Shown: piece after piece, positions 54,160-62,922 of the stretch | Layout of the letters: each line of letters begins with the position of its first letter | Numbering within the stretch: the first letter of the stretch is position 1 | Source of the DNA: Mesorhizobium carmichaelinearum | Lineage (GTDB): Bacteria > Pseudomonadota > Alphaproteobacteria > Rhizobiales > Rhizobiaceae | Reading direction: 5' to 3' | NCBI RefSeq assembly: GCF_900199455.1 | Contig: NZ_FZQR01000004.1 | Location: 583,913-647,912 of the forward strand | Length of the DNA: 64,000 bases | Program-made: the position numbers and the translations under genes | Notes under the pieces: model-generated | What the model was told of the DNA's origin: nothing | The model's database searches: none | The model's input: the letters and a program-made list of their open reading frames with translations, nothing else

Positions 54160-54337
54160 GGCTTGATGCCGGTCTCCCAGTCCTCCTGACGACCGAGCCG
54201 GTGGTTCAGACCTTCACCAGTGTCACATCGGTGTCGCAACCAGGCGGTATCTCAGCATTGCGCGGTCGACGAACGCAGCGTGTGCCGCGCGTCCTCCCAA
54301 GACCAACCCCTCCGGTTCCCTGCCGGTGGGGTTTTCT
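54160..54337 (+). ncRNA. Candidate small RNA with anti-Shine-Dalgarno motifs
   Basis: The region holds a plus-strand intrinsic terminator (AACCCC-T-CCGG, loop TTCCCTG, CCGG-T-GGGGTT at 54305-54333, then TTCT), although no plus-strand gene lies upstream. TCCTCC motifs occur at about 54180 and 54289 and could pair with ribosome binding sites, as in CUCCUCCC-bearing cuckoo/alpha-r14 RNAs of alphaproteobacteria. The 5' end is not defined and no promoter is obvious. The terminator is firm; the RNA is an inference. Confidence 0.35.
54305..54337 (+). terminator. Intrinsic terminator in the 54.1-54.4 kb gap
   Basis: AACCCC-T-CCGG pairs with CCGG-T-GGGGTT around TTCCCTG, with a T-T mismatch inside the stem, then a T-rich tract. 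It points along the plus strand and ends 75 bases before the small gene at 54412, so it ends an upstream transcript or attenuates that gene. Confidence 0.75.
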
Positions 54338-54411
54338 ATTTCATCTGCCATCTTGGCAGTCGCGAACTGTCCTTGCTATTGTGGCCTTCGGTCAGCACAG
54401 GACACCCCGTC

Positions 54412-54645
54412 ATGGACGCAAGTGAATTGAGCGCGATCGGCGATACCCTCATGCGGATCGTCACGCCCGACATGTCACCCAAGCAGCTTGTCAAGGCAGC
54501 CCAGAAAGCCCACCCCAAGGCCTCGAAGAAGGACATCGCCAGAGCGGCCTTCTTTTCGATCATCGCCAATGCGGATCAGGACATCGGCAAGGCCAAGAAC
54601 CTGCAGGCATTTGCCATCGCGGAACGTACCCAGCCGTCCGAATAG
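54412..54645 (+). CDS. Small conserved-looking protein of unknown function
   Basis: A 77-aa soluble, helical, Lys/Ala-rich protein: MDASELSAIGDTLMRIVTPD, QLVKAAQKAHPKASKKDIARAA and a middle helix FFSIIANADQDIGKAKNLQAFA. The frame is open to 54220, but ATG 54412 with CAGGA upstream is the sensible start. I recall similar short proteins in rhizobia but no function. It is followed by the accessory region. Confidence 0.6.
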   Translation: MDASELSAIGDTLMRIVTPDMSPKQLVKAAQKAHPKASKKDIARAAFFSIIANADQDIGKAKNLQAFAIAERTQPSE

Positions 54646-54893
54646 GCAATCGCCTAGCATTGCGCGGCCGGATCGAACGCCCCGACCAGTTCGCGGATCA
54701 GCGCCTGGATTCGCGCGGTCTTGTAGAGATCGGCATGGGCGCGGAGGGAGTGTCATCTATATCCACGTCTGCTGGACGGGCCATTTGCGAGGAGCTTAAA
54801 GGTTCCGCCGCTCACATTCCGGCCAGCGCCAGCCTCAGTCCTTGGACGGGAGAGGCAGGCGCGGTAGAGAATTTAATTGGTCATCGCCATCCG

Positions 54894-55649
54894 TTAGACG
54901 TTGCTGCCGCCCAGGCGCACAGCGTCAACTTTCTCTGCCGCTTGAAAAAAGGGCCTGTTGTGGAAGTACCAGAAAACGCGCGCAACCTCTGCTCTGCCCC
55001 TATCGATCATCCGCTTGTTGATGTGGACTCTCGGGGCAACTTGGACCAGGCTTTGGGGTATTTTGCCACCCAAGAAATGAGCCTGCATGCACAGAGCCGG
55101 GGTTAGCTGGTAAATTGTGTTTCGAGCAGCTGTCATCTGATTTGGGCTAAAGAGGGCAACGTCGACCGCCACCTTGGGGCGTTCAGTGCTGTTGAATAGC
55201 TTCTGCGCCGCTTTTTTGGAAACGACGTAACCGCATGCCCCTAAGTGCTGCCCCAGAAGCAACCGGGCTGAGTACGCTCCCGCAACGGCAAAGTGCTGGC
55301 TGCCCAGCCTCACTCGATTGAAGAATGTTTCGAGTTTAATGATGTCGGCATTTGGCGGGATCCAACTACTGTCAGCAAGAATCGACCCGGCGTCCTGGCT
55401 AAAAACAACATCGTCCTCGAATACGGCGCCGTATTCATCAGGGCCGTCTGCTATTATTTTCCAGCAGAGCCGATGACTGAGAAAACAACAAACCTCAGTC
55501 GCGGTGAGCGGGGGCGCTTCAAACGGGAGCCCTTCTTTCACATCGACCCCAGCTACGCGCTCGAAGGCTACCCCAATACGAGAAAATTCAGATTTGACGG
55601 CAGCAAGCCGATCAACTGACCGGTCAAGATTAATCACCAAACATTTCAT
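54894..55649 (-). CDS. Glycosyltransferase family 25 protein
   Basis: A 251-aa glycosyltransferase. The family entry MKCLVINLDRSVDRL is present, and the catalytic acidic motif is AVFEDDVVF near residue 75, with CFLSHRLCWK before it. GT25 enzymes add sugars to lipopolysaccharide or to proteins. Its codon and base use is clearly AT-richer than the core genes around it, which suggests horizontal transfer. It lies left of the integrase and may be its own island remnant or outside the element. Confidence 0.85.
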   Translation of the reverse strand: MKCLVINLDRSVDRLAAVKSEFSRIGVAFERVAGVDVKEGLPFEAPPLTATEVCCFLSHRLCWKIIADGPDEYGAVFEDDVVFSQDAGSILADSSWIPPNADIIKLETFFNRVRLGSQHFAVAGAYSARLLLGQHLGACGYVVSKKAAQKLFNSTERPKVAVDVALFSPNQMTAARNTIYQLTPALCMQAHFLGGKIPQSLVQVAPRVHINKRMIDRGRAEVARVFWYFHNRPFFQAAEKVDAVRLGGSNV

Positions 55650-55866
55650 CGTCGCCCCCCGCAACCTACAACTAAATTATAAGCAATATTGGCGCCGCTT
55701 CAGCGGCATATATGCTCCCAGTGGGGATCTATAACCGCAGCCAAGATGTTCCCGCAACCTTTGTTCGGCTCCAAAAATCGTAAACCCCGCAAGGATCAGC
55801 CAAGGACCGCAGCGCCTTTTATGCCGCTCTTCGCTCCCGCACTCGGGCGCGTTCGGCACCAGCCTT

Positions 55867-56151
55867 TCACCAGGCCAAGCCGCCGGCATCGAGGGCATCC
55901 TTGACGGTTTCCTGATCCATCGGGTTGGACGAGCCAGGACCCTGGCCTATGCCCTTGCTACCACTGTCCGCGAGATGGAATCGCACATGGTGCCGGTTCG
56001 GGAGGGTTTCCTGATGAAGGTCACGCAAATTGATTAGCGTATTCAAGTCGATAGCCAAATATCTGGCGGAGGGAGTGGCGGCCATATTGATTTGTCGCAT
56101 CTTGTCGCGGGCCGTCCCAGTCGATAGAAATACGCAAAATATTTCAATCAT
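55867..56151 (-). CDS. Hypothetical protein, weakly supported
   Basis: An open frame of 94 codons with ATG 56151 preceded by GAGG. The product is polar with LNTLINLRDLHQETLP in the middle and DQETVKDALDAGGLAW at the end. No family is recognised, and the composition is only moderately protein-like. The remaining bases from 55650 to 56251 contain no better candidate; they are a transition from the GT25 gene to the integrase. Confidence 0.3.
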   Translation of the reverse strand: MIEIFCVFLSTGTARDKMRQINMAATPSARYLAIDLNTLINLRDLHQETLPNRHHVRFHLADSGSKGIGQGPGSSNPMDQETVKDALDAGGLAW

Positions 56152-56251
56152 GTAGCCTCAAGCGGCTATTGCTTAGCTGTCTCATGCTGTTGCAATCCGC
56201 CCTATCCAATGCCATTATTTTTGGCGGGTAAGATAATGGGTTTGGAAAGCT

Positions 56252-57529
56252 ATGCCGAAAATTGCCAAGGAACTTTCAGCGCTCGCCGTCAAAAACTTGA
56301 AGCATCCCGGATTATCCGCATCGGGGAATGTTGTCCATGCCATTGGCGGTGTCGCTGGCCTCATGCTCCAGATAACGCCCCGTGGCGGCCGGTCGTGGCT
56401 TTTGCGCACCATGGTCAATGGCAAGCGCCGCGAAATGGGTCTCGGCGGACATGACGTGTCGTTGGGCGAGGCCCGCGAACGCGCCAGAACGATGAAAGCT
56501 AAAATCCGCGATCATGGTGTTGATCCGGTGCAAGAGAGGCGCGACCGTCGTAAGGCAGCGGACGCGGCGGCCAAGCGCCACCTACTATTCTGTGACGCCG
56601 TTGACAAATTTTTGGCCGATACGCTGGCGGAATTCAGGAACGAAAAACACCGGAAGCAGTGGCGCTCAACGCTCGATAATTACGTCATGCCTGTCATTGG
56701 GAATCTTGCCGTTTCCGAGGTGACCAAGCACCACTTGGTCGAAATCCTCAAACCAATCTGGACGACCAAGACCGAAACAGCCACACGCCTACGGCAGCGT
56801 ATCGAACGTGTGTTGGATTGGGCGAAGGCGCATGGACACCGCGACGGCGATAATCCGGCGGCATGGAAAGGCAATCTTGCCGCCATGTTGTCGAAACCAA
56901 GCAAGGTCAAGGAATCCGAGAATCAACCCGCCATTCAGTTGAAAGACGCGCCCAAATGGTTTGCCGCGTTGCGCAAACGCGAAGGGACAGGAGCACGGGC
57001 GCTTGAATTCGTCACATTGACCGCCGGACGATCCGGCGAAGTGCGCGGCATGGAATGGCCGGAAATCGATTGGGACGCCAAATTGTGGATGGTCCCGGCT
57101 GCACGAATGAAGATGAAAAAGCCACTCACGGTTGCGCTGTCTGATGCTGCGCTAGCAATTCTGACCAGGATGAAAGAGGCGAAGACCGATAATAGCAAAT
57201 ATGTGTTCCCGGCGATCCGTGGCGGGATGCTGTCCGATATGACGCTATCGGCGACAATGAAGCGCATGCACGAAAGCGAAGTGGAAGCCGGGCGCGTTGG
57301 ATGGCTGGACAAGCATTCTGGCCGTCCAGCGGTCCCCCACGGCTTGCGCTCGACATTCAGCGATTGGGCCGGCGAACTTTCGGACTATCCCCGCGACATG
57401 CGGGAATTCGCCCTGGCCCATGCCATCAACAGCGAAGTTGAAGCCGCGTACCGGCGCGAAACGATGGTTGAGAAACGCCGCGCCATGATGAGCGATTGGG
57501 CCGCGTTCTTGCGAGGTGACAAGCAATGA
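56252..57529 (+). CDS. Tyrosine-type site-specific integrase (P4 family)
   Basis: A 425-aa recombinase with three parts: an N-terminal arm-binding DUF4102-like domain (LQITPRGGRSWLLRTMVNGK), a SAM-like core-binding domain (residues about 110-205, WRSTLDNYVMPVIGNL), and the catalytic domain with TAGRSGEVRGMEW (Arg), HGLRSTFSDW (HxxR) and the tyrosine in EAAYRRETMVEKRRAM. The catalytic set is intact. A CCATTAT/ATAATGG inverted repeat (56212-56239) stands just before the start and may bind the integrase or excisionase. It marks the left end of the element; no tRNA is seen beside it. Confidence 0.92.
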   Translation: MPKIAKELSALAVKNLKHPGLSASGNVVHAIGGVAGLMLQITPRGGRSWLLRTMVNGKRREMGLGGHDVSLGEARERARTMKAKIRDHGVDPVQERRDRRKAADAAAKRHLLFCDAVDKFLADTLAEFRNEKHRKQWRSTLDNYVMPVIGNLAVSEVTKHHLVEILKPIWTTKTETATRLRQRIERVLDWAKAHGHRDGDNPAAWKGNLAAMLSKPSKVKESENQPAIQLKDAPKWFAALRKREGTGARALEFVTLTAGRSGEVRGMEWPEIDWDAKLWMVPAARMKMKKPLTVALSDAALAILTRMKEAKTDNSKYVFPAIRGGMLSDMTLSATMKRMHESEVEAGRVGWLDKHSGRPAVPHGLRSTFSDWAGELSDYPRDMREFALAHAINSEVEAAYRRETMVEKRRAMMSDWAAFLRGDKQ

Positions 57530-57700
57530 CCGACGAAGCGTCAAACGAAGCAATGAACGCGCCCAGGGCGGCTTCCGAAGGCCGATTACAGCCTATTGAT
57601 CGCCCGCATTGCCGACCAAGGCGTTGCGCTCGGCGCATCAATGAGCGCTTCCAGTCTGGTATCCAAGGGCAAAGTCCCCACAGTCGTTGTTGATCGGTAG
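57526..57700 (+). pseudogene. Small gene overlapping the integrase stop, apparently frameshifted
   Basis: ATG 57526 overlaps the integrase stop (ATGA). The first frame reads MTDEASNEAMNAPRAASEG and then turns into arginine-rich nonsense. A +1 shift at about 57580 restores a protein-like sequence (ADYSLLIARIADQGVALGAS... to the stop 57698-57700, ending KVPTVVVDR). So this is either a decayed gene, a sequencing error or a shift site. The product is unknown. The bases 57701-57844 show nothing. Confidence 0.5.
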
Positions 57701-57844
57701 AACTCTTCCGAAGGTCCAAGCAAAGGTGCACTCTTACCGGAAGGGCCTCGCTTTCAAGAGACCAAAACTTCCCAGACGCGGTGCTCCATTTCCCAAGTGA
57801 TTGGGTGAAGGCAAGCGCTGATCAGCAGGATACTACCTGCCATG

Positions 57845-58114
57845 TTAATCGTCCAACCGACGAGAAAGTCGAACGCCCGGTCCCCCTCCATTCTCTGGGA
57901 TAAAATCAATTCCCGCTGCCTCGAAGGCGGCACGAATAGCCTGAAGCGTTTTGGGCTTGAGACGATCGCCTTGTTCCAGACGGGTAATTGTTTGCGTTGC
58001 GACGCGCGCTACATCGGCCAGGTCCCGTATGCCCCAGCCAAGGGCTGCTCGAGCCATCCTGCATTGGATTGCGCATATTTCATCACTGGGTGATGATTTT
58101 TGTTGCCCGCTCAC
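57845..58114 (-). CDS. XRE family helix-turn-helix regulator
   Basis: An 89-aa protein with a lambda-repressor-like HTH: MARAALGWGIRDLADVARVA then TQTITRLEQGDRLKPKTLQA, the usual second and third helices. The C-terminal AAGIDFIPENGGGPGVRL is the short hairpin often seen in this group. Start GTG 58114. It is divergent from the Tat-like gene at 58216 and could control that gene or the element's transfer functions. No toxin partner is adjacent. Confidence 0.88.
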   Translation of the reverse strand: MSGQQKSSPSDEICAIQCRMARAALGWGIRDLADVARVATQTITRLEQGDRLKPKTLQAIRAAFEAAGIDFIPENGGGPGVRLSRRLDD

Positions 58115-58215
58115 GTCTCGACCTGTAGTCTATAACCGCACAAAAAACGGCCGGAAAAGGTGCTGGAACACCAATTCCGACCTAACCGCAACCTAAGCTT
58201 TAGGGAGCTCGGATC

Positions 58216-58890
58216 ATGGCTGATTCCGACAATAGCATGAGTTTGTCTTTCGTCACCCGGCGGCGCTTGCTGGCGGGCACGGCCACGGCCGCACTGGCAT
58301 GGCCGTTCCAGGTAAGGTCGCGGGCCGCCGAATTGACGGGCGGTAGCGGCGCCACCGATCCGGCGCTTGTTTTGTGTGGGAACTGGCAGGATTTCCATGA
58401 CGAGACACTGGCGTTGTGCCGCGAACAGCAAAGGTTGGAGACACACCTCGCTAGGACGGTCGGCTTTCCCTGCGCCAAGGTACGGCTTGCCGATGGTACG
58501 GAATTAACGCTCCATTCCATGGAAGGTCTGAACGATGCCTACTCTCCCGAAATTGAAGTCGAATGGGGCAGGGCGGTTGCCGACTTCGCGGCACACCAGG
58601 CGCGTTGGGATGCCGCCGATGCTGAGATCGGCTATTCGAGAGCAGACCAATTGATACGGCAATCCGAAACAGCCGAACACGACCTTCTGGATAGTCTACC
58701 GCAGACGGCGGCTACCTCCATGGAGGGCATTTTAGCTAAGTTGCTCGTTATCCTGCATGACGGTGAGCATTGGGAACGTCCCGCCGATTTCCCCTGGCCG
58801 CATATCCGCTCGGTGCTGGATGACCTCGCCCGCCACCATAAATATCGATCCGGCGATGATCGCCGGATCGATCGGGCAACCATTAGTTGA
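58216..58890 (+). CDS. Exported protein with Tat-like signal, unknown function
   Basis: A 224-aa protein. The N-terminus FVTRRRLLAGTATAALAWPF has a twin-arginine-like motif (TRRRLLAG) and a hydrophobic stretch, so Tat export is plausible. The mature part is helical, acidic and polar, with the Trp/His-rich block HDGEHWERPADFPWPH near its end. ATG 58216 has TAGGGAG upstream. I do not recognise a family. It belongs to the element's cargo by position. Confidence 0.65.
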   Translation: MADSDNSMSLSFVTRRRLLAGTATAALAWPFQVRSRAAELTGGSGATDPALVLCGNWQDFHDETLALCREQQRLETHLARTVGFPCAKVRLADGTELTLHSMEGLNDAYSPEIEVEWGRAVADFAAHQARWDAADAEIGYSRADQLIRQSETAEHDLLDSLPQTAATSMEGILAKLLVILHDGEHWERPADFPWPHIRSVLDDLARHHKYRSGDDRRIDRATIS

Positions 58891-59023
58891 CGGCCCTTAT
58901 AGGCGGTGAGGAAGCAGTCTGCTTCGAAGGAAGCCGGATCGGTGGCCGCCCGTCACGGCCGCGTCCGCTTCGCTGTGACGTCTCGACGAAGGCCAGCTTT
59001 CCGCGCTGTGTGCATCACCCTCA

Positions 59024-59236
59024 TCACAACTTGTCGCCCTCGTCTTGTGGACGCCATGAAACGGGACTGGTAATCCAGCGACTGATGTCGGATTCATGCC
59101 ATCCTGCACCGTGGATACTGATCTGGATCTGGCGTGGGAAGGTGCCTTCGGCGATCTTGCGATAGATCGTGGACCGAGACAGACCGGTCCGGAAAAGGAC
59201 GGTTTTCAGGCGGATGATCCGGTCTGGTTCAGGCAT
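59024..59236 (-). CDS. AlpA family phage/element regulator
   Basis: A 70-aa MerR/excisionase-like protein with the AlpA pattern: RLKTVLFRTGLSRSTIYRKI and EGTFPRQIQISIHGAGWHESD, then ISRWITSP. AlpA proteins control integrase and excision of P4-type elements, which fits the integrase nearby. It is 130 bases downstream of traA on the same strand. The 133 bases between it and the gene at 58216-58890 hold no feature I can name. Confidence 0.88.
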   Translation of the reverse strand: MPEPDRIIRLKTVLFRTGLSRSTIYRKIAEGTFPRQIQISIHGAGWHESDISRWITSPVSWRPQDEGDKL

Positions 59237-59365
59237 GGTCGCACTGCCTCTTGCTGGCTGGTTCTGATTGCTCCTGATCCAGAGAGGACAGACACTTACG
59301 GGCGCGCAAGAGGGTTTTCCGGGTCGTCTTGCCCCGGCGTGGAAACGGCGGCGAATCGGACGTAT

Positions 59366-62300
59366 TCAGATTCCAATGCCACGGCCTCTGCCGATGCCGT
59401 GGCTGAATGCGAGTTCCGTAGCGAGGCTACGGCCGGAATCGGTATGAATGCCAAGATCGCGTTTGCGATTGGCAAGGAGGGATTCCAGTTGAGGATCGCG
59501 TTCGAGGCTTTTGGCCATGTCACCCATCGCCAATCGGGTTGACTTGTAACCGGACATGTCGCCGACCCGGTATTGGTGCTGGCTCGTCCGGTCGAGCTGT
59601 TGCCAGCGTTCCACAAAACGGTCGGCGCGGAGGCTCGGATCGGTGTTCAGTCCTGCGCGGATTTCCGTTTCAAGCTGGAGAGCCAGGACAATGCGGTTGA
59701 CCCGGCCGGCCGTCGCTTCACGAACCATCTCAGGGTTCTTGACATAAGCCGCTTCGGCATCGCGCCAGCCATGGGGCCGAACCTTCTCGAAAGCGCTGCG
59801 GGCATCTCGCAATTCTCGCATCTGCTCGGGACTGCCCTGGCCATCCGCATCTCCCGTGCGCAGGATCGCGTCGAGCGCACGCGCGTGACGCACAAGCGCC
59901 TTCGTGCGAGCGCTGCGCAACACCGCTTCCTTGTCTGCCGGCACATCCGTGTCGCGCTGCGCTTCCTTGGCGGAGGCTTCTCTTCCAAGTGCGGGGCCGG
60001 CAGCTCCAATTTGCGCGCCAACATCTTCTCTTCCCGGCCTTTGCCCACGGACCTGCATGGGCTCGCCGACTCCCGGAGAGCGCAACCCATCCAGCAACCC
60101 GCCGATCCTGTCGCGCAGCGTCTCCGGAACGATCCGGCGCACGATCTCGACGACACGCTCGCGGAAGGTGATGCCGCGCCGCTCGGCATAGGACTGCGCC
60201 GGGTCGACTTGACCGTAATCCGACGCCATGTCCTTGGCGCGGTCGCGAGACAGGGCGCGGACCAGCCGTTCGCGGGTCGCGAAGTCATCGGCGCCGTAAT
60301 GCAGCTCCATCCCGTCTCGATGCCGTGACAGGGCAACATAGCTGCCGTGCGCATCCATCCCTGGCGTTGCCAGGACATGGGTGCGGTCGACTGTCATGCC
60401 CTGCGCCTTGTGAATGGTCGCGGCATAGCCATGGTCAATGTGGGCATAGTCTTTCAGGTCAAAGCGCACCGACCTGCCGTCGTCGGTGCGCACGGCCATG
60501 CTCTGTGTGCTGACCTCTTCGATCACACCAAGCGTGCCGTTCTTGACGCCAAGTCCGCGCTCGTTGCGCAGGAACATGACCCGGTCGCCGCTTGCGAAGT
60601 TCCTTGCACCGCGTTCGACATTTACCTGAACATCGTCGCCGAGATCGCCGGCGACGCGCATGCGCTCACGCGCTGCCTGGTTGAGCGCGAGCACTTCGTC
60701 ATTTGTGTGGGTGAGAATGATCCGGGTGGTATCTGGCTGCGATTGCCTGTCGCGATCCCAGCGTTCGACCAGATCGCTGCGCGCCTCGTCGCGCGTCGCG
60801 GCCTGATGCACCATGCCTTGCGTGTCATAGGCGCTGATCGCAGCGCCGATCCTTCCAGTTGCCAGATCGCGCGTGGCGTCACGCTGCCAGTCTTCGCGCT
60901 GCCGACGCACCTGGCCGATTTCGACGCCGCCATGGTGCTCATGGATCGAGCGGAATGCAGCGCCGGCTTCGATCGCCTGCAACTGCTGCGGATCGCCGAC
61001 GAGGACGACTTTCGCGCCAACGTCCGCCGCATGGGAGAGCACGCGCTCCAACTGGCGCGTGCCGACCATGCCGGCCTCGTCGATCACCAGGACATCGCGG
61101 GCGGTGAGCAGGTCGCGGCCCTGTCCCCAACTGTGTTCCATGCTGGCGATGGTGCGCGACGAGATGCTTGATCCGCGTTCGAGATTCTCGGCCGCAATAC
61201 CGGAAAGGGCCGCGCCTCGAACCTCATAGCCTGCGGCTGCCCACGCCTGGCGCGCAACGCCCAGCATTGCACTCTTGCCGGTTCCGGCAAAGCCGATGAC
61301 GACACCTAGATCGCGACCATCGGTGATGTGATCCAGTGCATCAGCCTGCTCACCTGACAGGATCAGGCCGCGTTGTGTTGCCAGCGCCAGGGCTGCCTCG
61401 CGATGTGTATCACTCACCGCATGACTCTCCTGTCCGGCCATGCGTTCCGCCGCGCGATGCAGGCGCTGTTCGGTCTGGATCATCTGCCGGGTGGTGAAGC
61501 GGTCTTCGCCGCGTCCGTCCTTGCCGAGTTCGACCAGATCAGGCGCGTTGCCGATGGCTGCCATCACCGCGTTGAACTGCTCCATTCCGTCGCTGTGCCG
61601 ATGCGAGAACTTCGCAATATCTTTTCGGGTGAAGGTCGATTGCTGATGCGTGATGGCATCCAGCGCCACGGATGGATCCGCAATGATCCGCGCGCCATTG
61701 TTGCGCGCGATCTCGCGATGCAACTCGGCGCGATCTGCTTCAATACCGGCAGCGTCGAGGCCGCTGCCTTCAATGCGTTGCGCCGGTGCACCAATCTGGG
61801 TTTGCGGCTCCAGGGCAATGCCCTGCGCTTCCAGACTGCGATGATCTATGCGCGCGTCGATGTCGAGTTCGGCAAGCCGCTCATTGGCAAGCTCTGCCCA
61901 TCGCTCGCGCCAGCGCTCGACAAGCTCGGTGCTGTTCCAGTCGCGAACCTTTGCGCCAAAGCCATCCTCGTCTACGGACCGCATGGTGAGCATGACATGA
62001 GCATGCGGCTTGGGGCTGCCATCCTCTGCCCTGTCCCAATGCACATTGAGATCGGCGACCATGCCCTTGCTGACAAACTCAGCCTCGACGAAGTCGCGCG
62101 CCAACTCGATGCCTTGCCCCTGGCTCAACTCGCGTGGAAGCGCGAATTCCACCTCGCGCGCGAGCTGCGCATCCTTGCGCACCTCGAACGCCTCGACATC
62201 GTTCCACAGCCTCTTGCGGTCGCGCCAGGCCTCCGGTGCATCCTGCGGCAACATCACCTCGGAATGGACGACACCGCGCTTGGCGGAGAAGTCATGGCTG

Positions 62301-62413
62301 CGTTCGATCCGTTCATCACGCAGCCGCGAGGCCGAGCGGTAGGCGGCGGACGCCACAGCGCTCGAGCCGGCCTTGCGGCCAATGACCTTGACGTGAAGAT
62401 GATAGATCGCCAT
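59366..62413 (-). CDS. traA: Ti-type conjugative transfer relaxase TraA
   Basis: A 1015-aa relaxase-helicase. The N-terminal MobA/MobL (MOBQ) relaxase (MAIYHLHVKVIGRKAGSSAV) has the metal-binding KPHAHVMLT histidines near residue 138. The central helicase part has Walker A GFAGTGKSAML, Walker B VLVIDEAGMVG and the later IHKAQGMTVD motif. The C-terminal 300 residues are a charged helical tail. ATG 62413 is the natural start; the ORF is open to 62527 across the oriT. The enzyme nicks oriT and unwinds the strand for transfer. It is divergent from traC-traD, as in Ti plasmids. Confidence 0.93.
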   Translation of the reverse strand: MAIYHLHVKVIGRKAGSSAVASAAYRSASRLRDERIERSHDFSAKRGVVHSEVMLPQDAPEAWRDRKRLWNDVEAFEVRKDAQLAREVEFALPRELSQGQGIELARDFVEAEFVSKGMVADLNVHWDRAEDGSPKPHAHVMLTMRSVDEDGFGAKVRDWNSTELVERWRERWAELANERLAELDIDARIDHRSLEAQGIALEPQTQIGAPAQRIEGSGLDAAGIEADRAELHREIARNNGARIIADPSVALDAITHQQSTFTRKDIAKFSHRHSDGMEQFNAVMAAIGNAPDLVELGKDGRGEDRFTTRQMIQTEQRLHRAAERMAGQESHAVSDTHREAALALATQRGLILSGEQADALDHITDGRDLGVVIGFAGTGKSAMLGVARQAWAAAGYEVRGAALSGIAAENLERGSSISSRTIASMEHSWGQGRDLLTARDVLVIDEAGMVGTRQLERVLSHAADVGAKVVLVGDPQQLQAIEAGAAFRSIHEHHGGVEIGQVRRQREDWQRDATRDLATGRIGAAISAYDTQGMVHQAATRDEARSDLVERWDRDRQSQPDTTRIILTHTNDEVLALNQAARERMRVAGDLGDDVQVNVERGARNFASGDRVMFLRNERGLGVKNGTLGVIEEVSTQSMAVRTDDGRSVRFDLKDYAHIDHGYAATIHKAQGMTVDRTHVLATPGMDAHGSYVALSRHRDGMELHYGADDFATRERLVRALSRDRAKDMASDYGQVDPAQSYAERRGITFRERVVEIVRRIVPETLRDRIGGLLDGLRSPGVGEPMQVRGQRPGREDVGAQIGAAGPALGREASAKEAQRDTDVPADKEAVLRSARTKALVRHARALDAILRTGDADGQGSPEQMRELRDARSAFEKVRPHGWRDAEAAYVKNPEMVREATAGRVNRIVLALQLETEIRAGLNTDPSLRADRFVERWQQLDRTSQHQYRVGDMSGYKSTRLAMGDMAKSLERDPQLESLLANRKRDLGIHTDSGRSLATELAFSHGIGRGRGIGI

Positions 62414-62442
62414 CGCGACCAAATCATTTGCACGCCAAAGCG

Positions 62443-62472
62443 TACGTCGGCACGACGTATAAGCGCGCCCTT
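62443..62472. other. Origin of transfer (oriT) with RSF1010/Ti-like nic core
   Basis: A perfect inverted repeat TACGTCG-GCA-CGACGTA (62443-62459) is followed directly by TAAGCGCGCCCTT (62460-62472). The core closely matches the nic region of RSF1010 and Ti plasmids (TAAGTGCGCCCT). By analogy the nick lies between 62467 and 62468. It stands between divergent traA and traC, exactly where Ti-type oriT is found. Confidence 0.8.
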
Positions 62473-62594
62473 CCTCGAAAAAATCTCGGGATGGACCGGC
62501 GCGTCCCAGACCGTTCCGGTAACACAAAAGCGTTTCGCAGGCCGCTCAACTATCATCCATCCATCGACAACTTGCACCAACGATGGAGACAGCG

Positions 62595-62921
62595 ATGCGC
62601 AAACCTAGAGACTACGACGCCGAACTGAAGGCGCTGGAAAACAAGGCGCGAGAACTGAAAACCCGCAAGGTGCAGCGACTCGGCGAGCTGGTCATCGCCA
62701 CCGAGGCCGACGCGCTCACCGCCGATGAACTGGCCGGCGCGCTGATTGTGCTGGCGGAAACAACCGACGCCGGAAAGAGGGAGGCATGGGCGAAGCGTGG
62801 CGCGGCGTTCTTTCAAGGCCGGTCGCGGCGACCCGCATCAGCACCTGACCGCGAACGCGGCGGCGCTCAAACGCAATCGGGCGGCGAGCAGCCGGCATCA
62901 GGCGGCACGGGCGCGGCATGA
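62595..62921 (+). CDS. traC: Conjugal transfer protein TraC-like
   Basis: A 108-aa small basic/acidic protein: MRKPRDYDAELKALENKARE and VQRLGELVIATEADALTADEL, then AWAKRGAAFFQGR and a Gly/Ser-rich end. Layout and position, divergent from traA across the oriT, match TraC of Ti-type systems, an accessory of the relaxosome. ATG 62595 has GGAG six bases upstream; ATG 62583 is the alternative. traD follows directly. Confidence 0.75.
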   Translation: MRKPRDYDAELKALENKARELKTRKVQRLGELVIATEADALTADELAGALIVLAETTDAGKREAWAKRGAAFFQGRSRRPASAPDRERGGAQTQSGGEQPASGGTGAA

Positions 62922-62922
62922 C

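Noticed and set aside
61373..62608. 411-codon plus-strand frame opposite the 5' part of traA
   Set aside because: traA has clear relaxase and helicase motifs; the antisense frame crosses the oriT and has no support.
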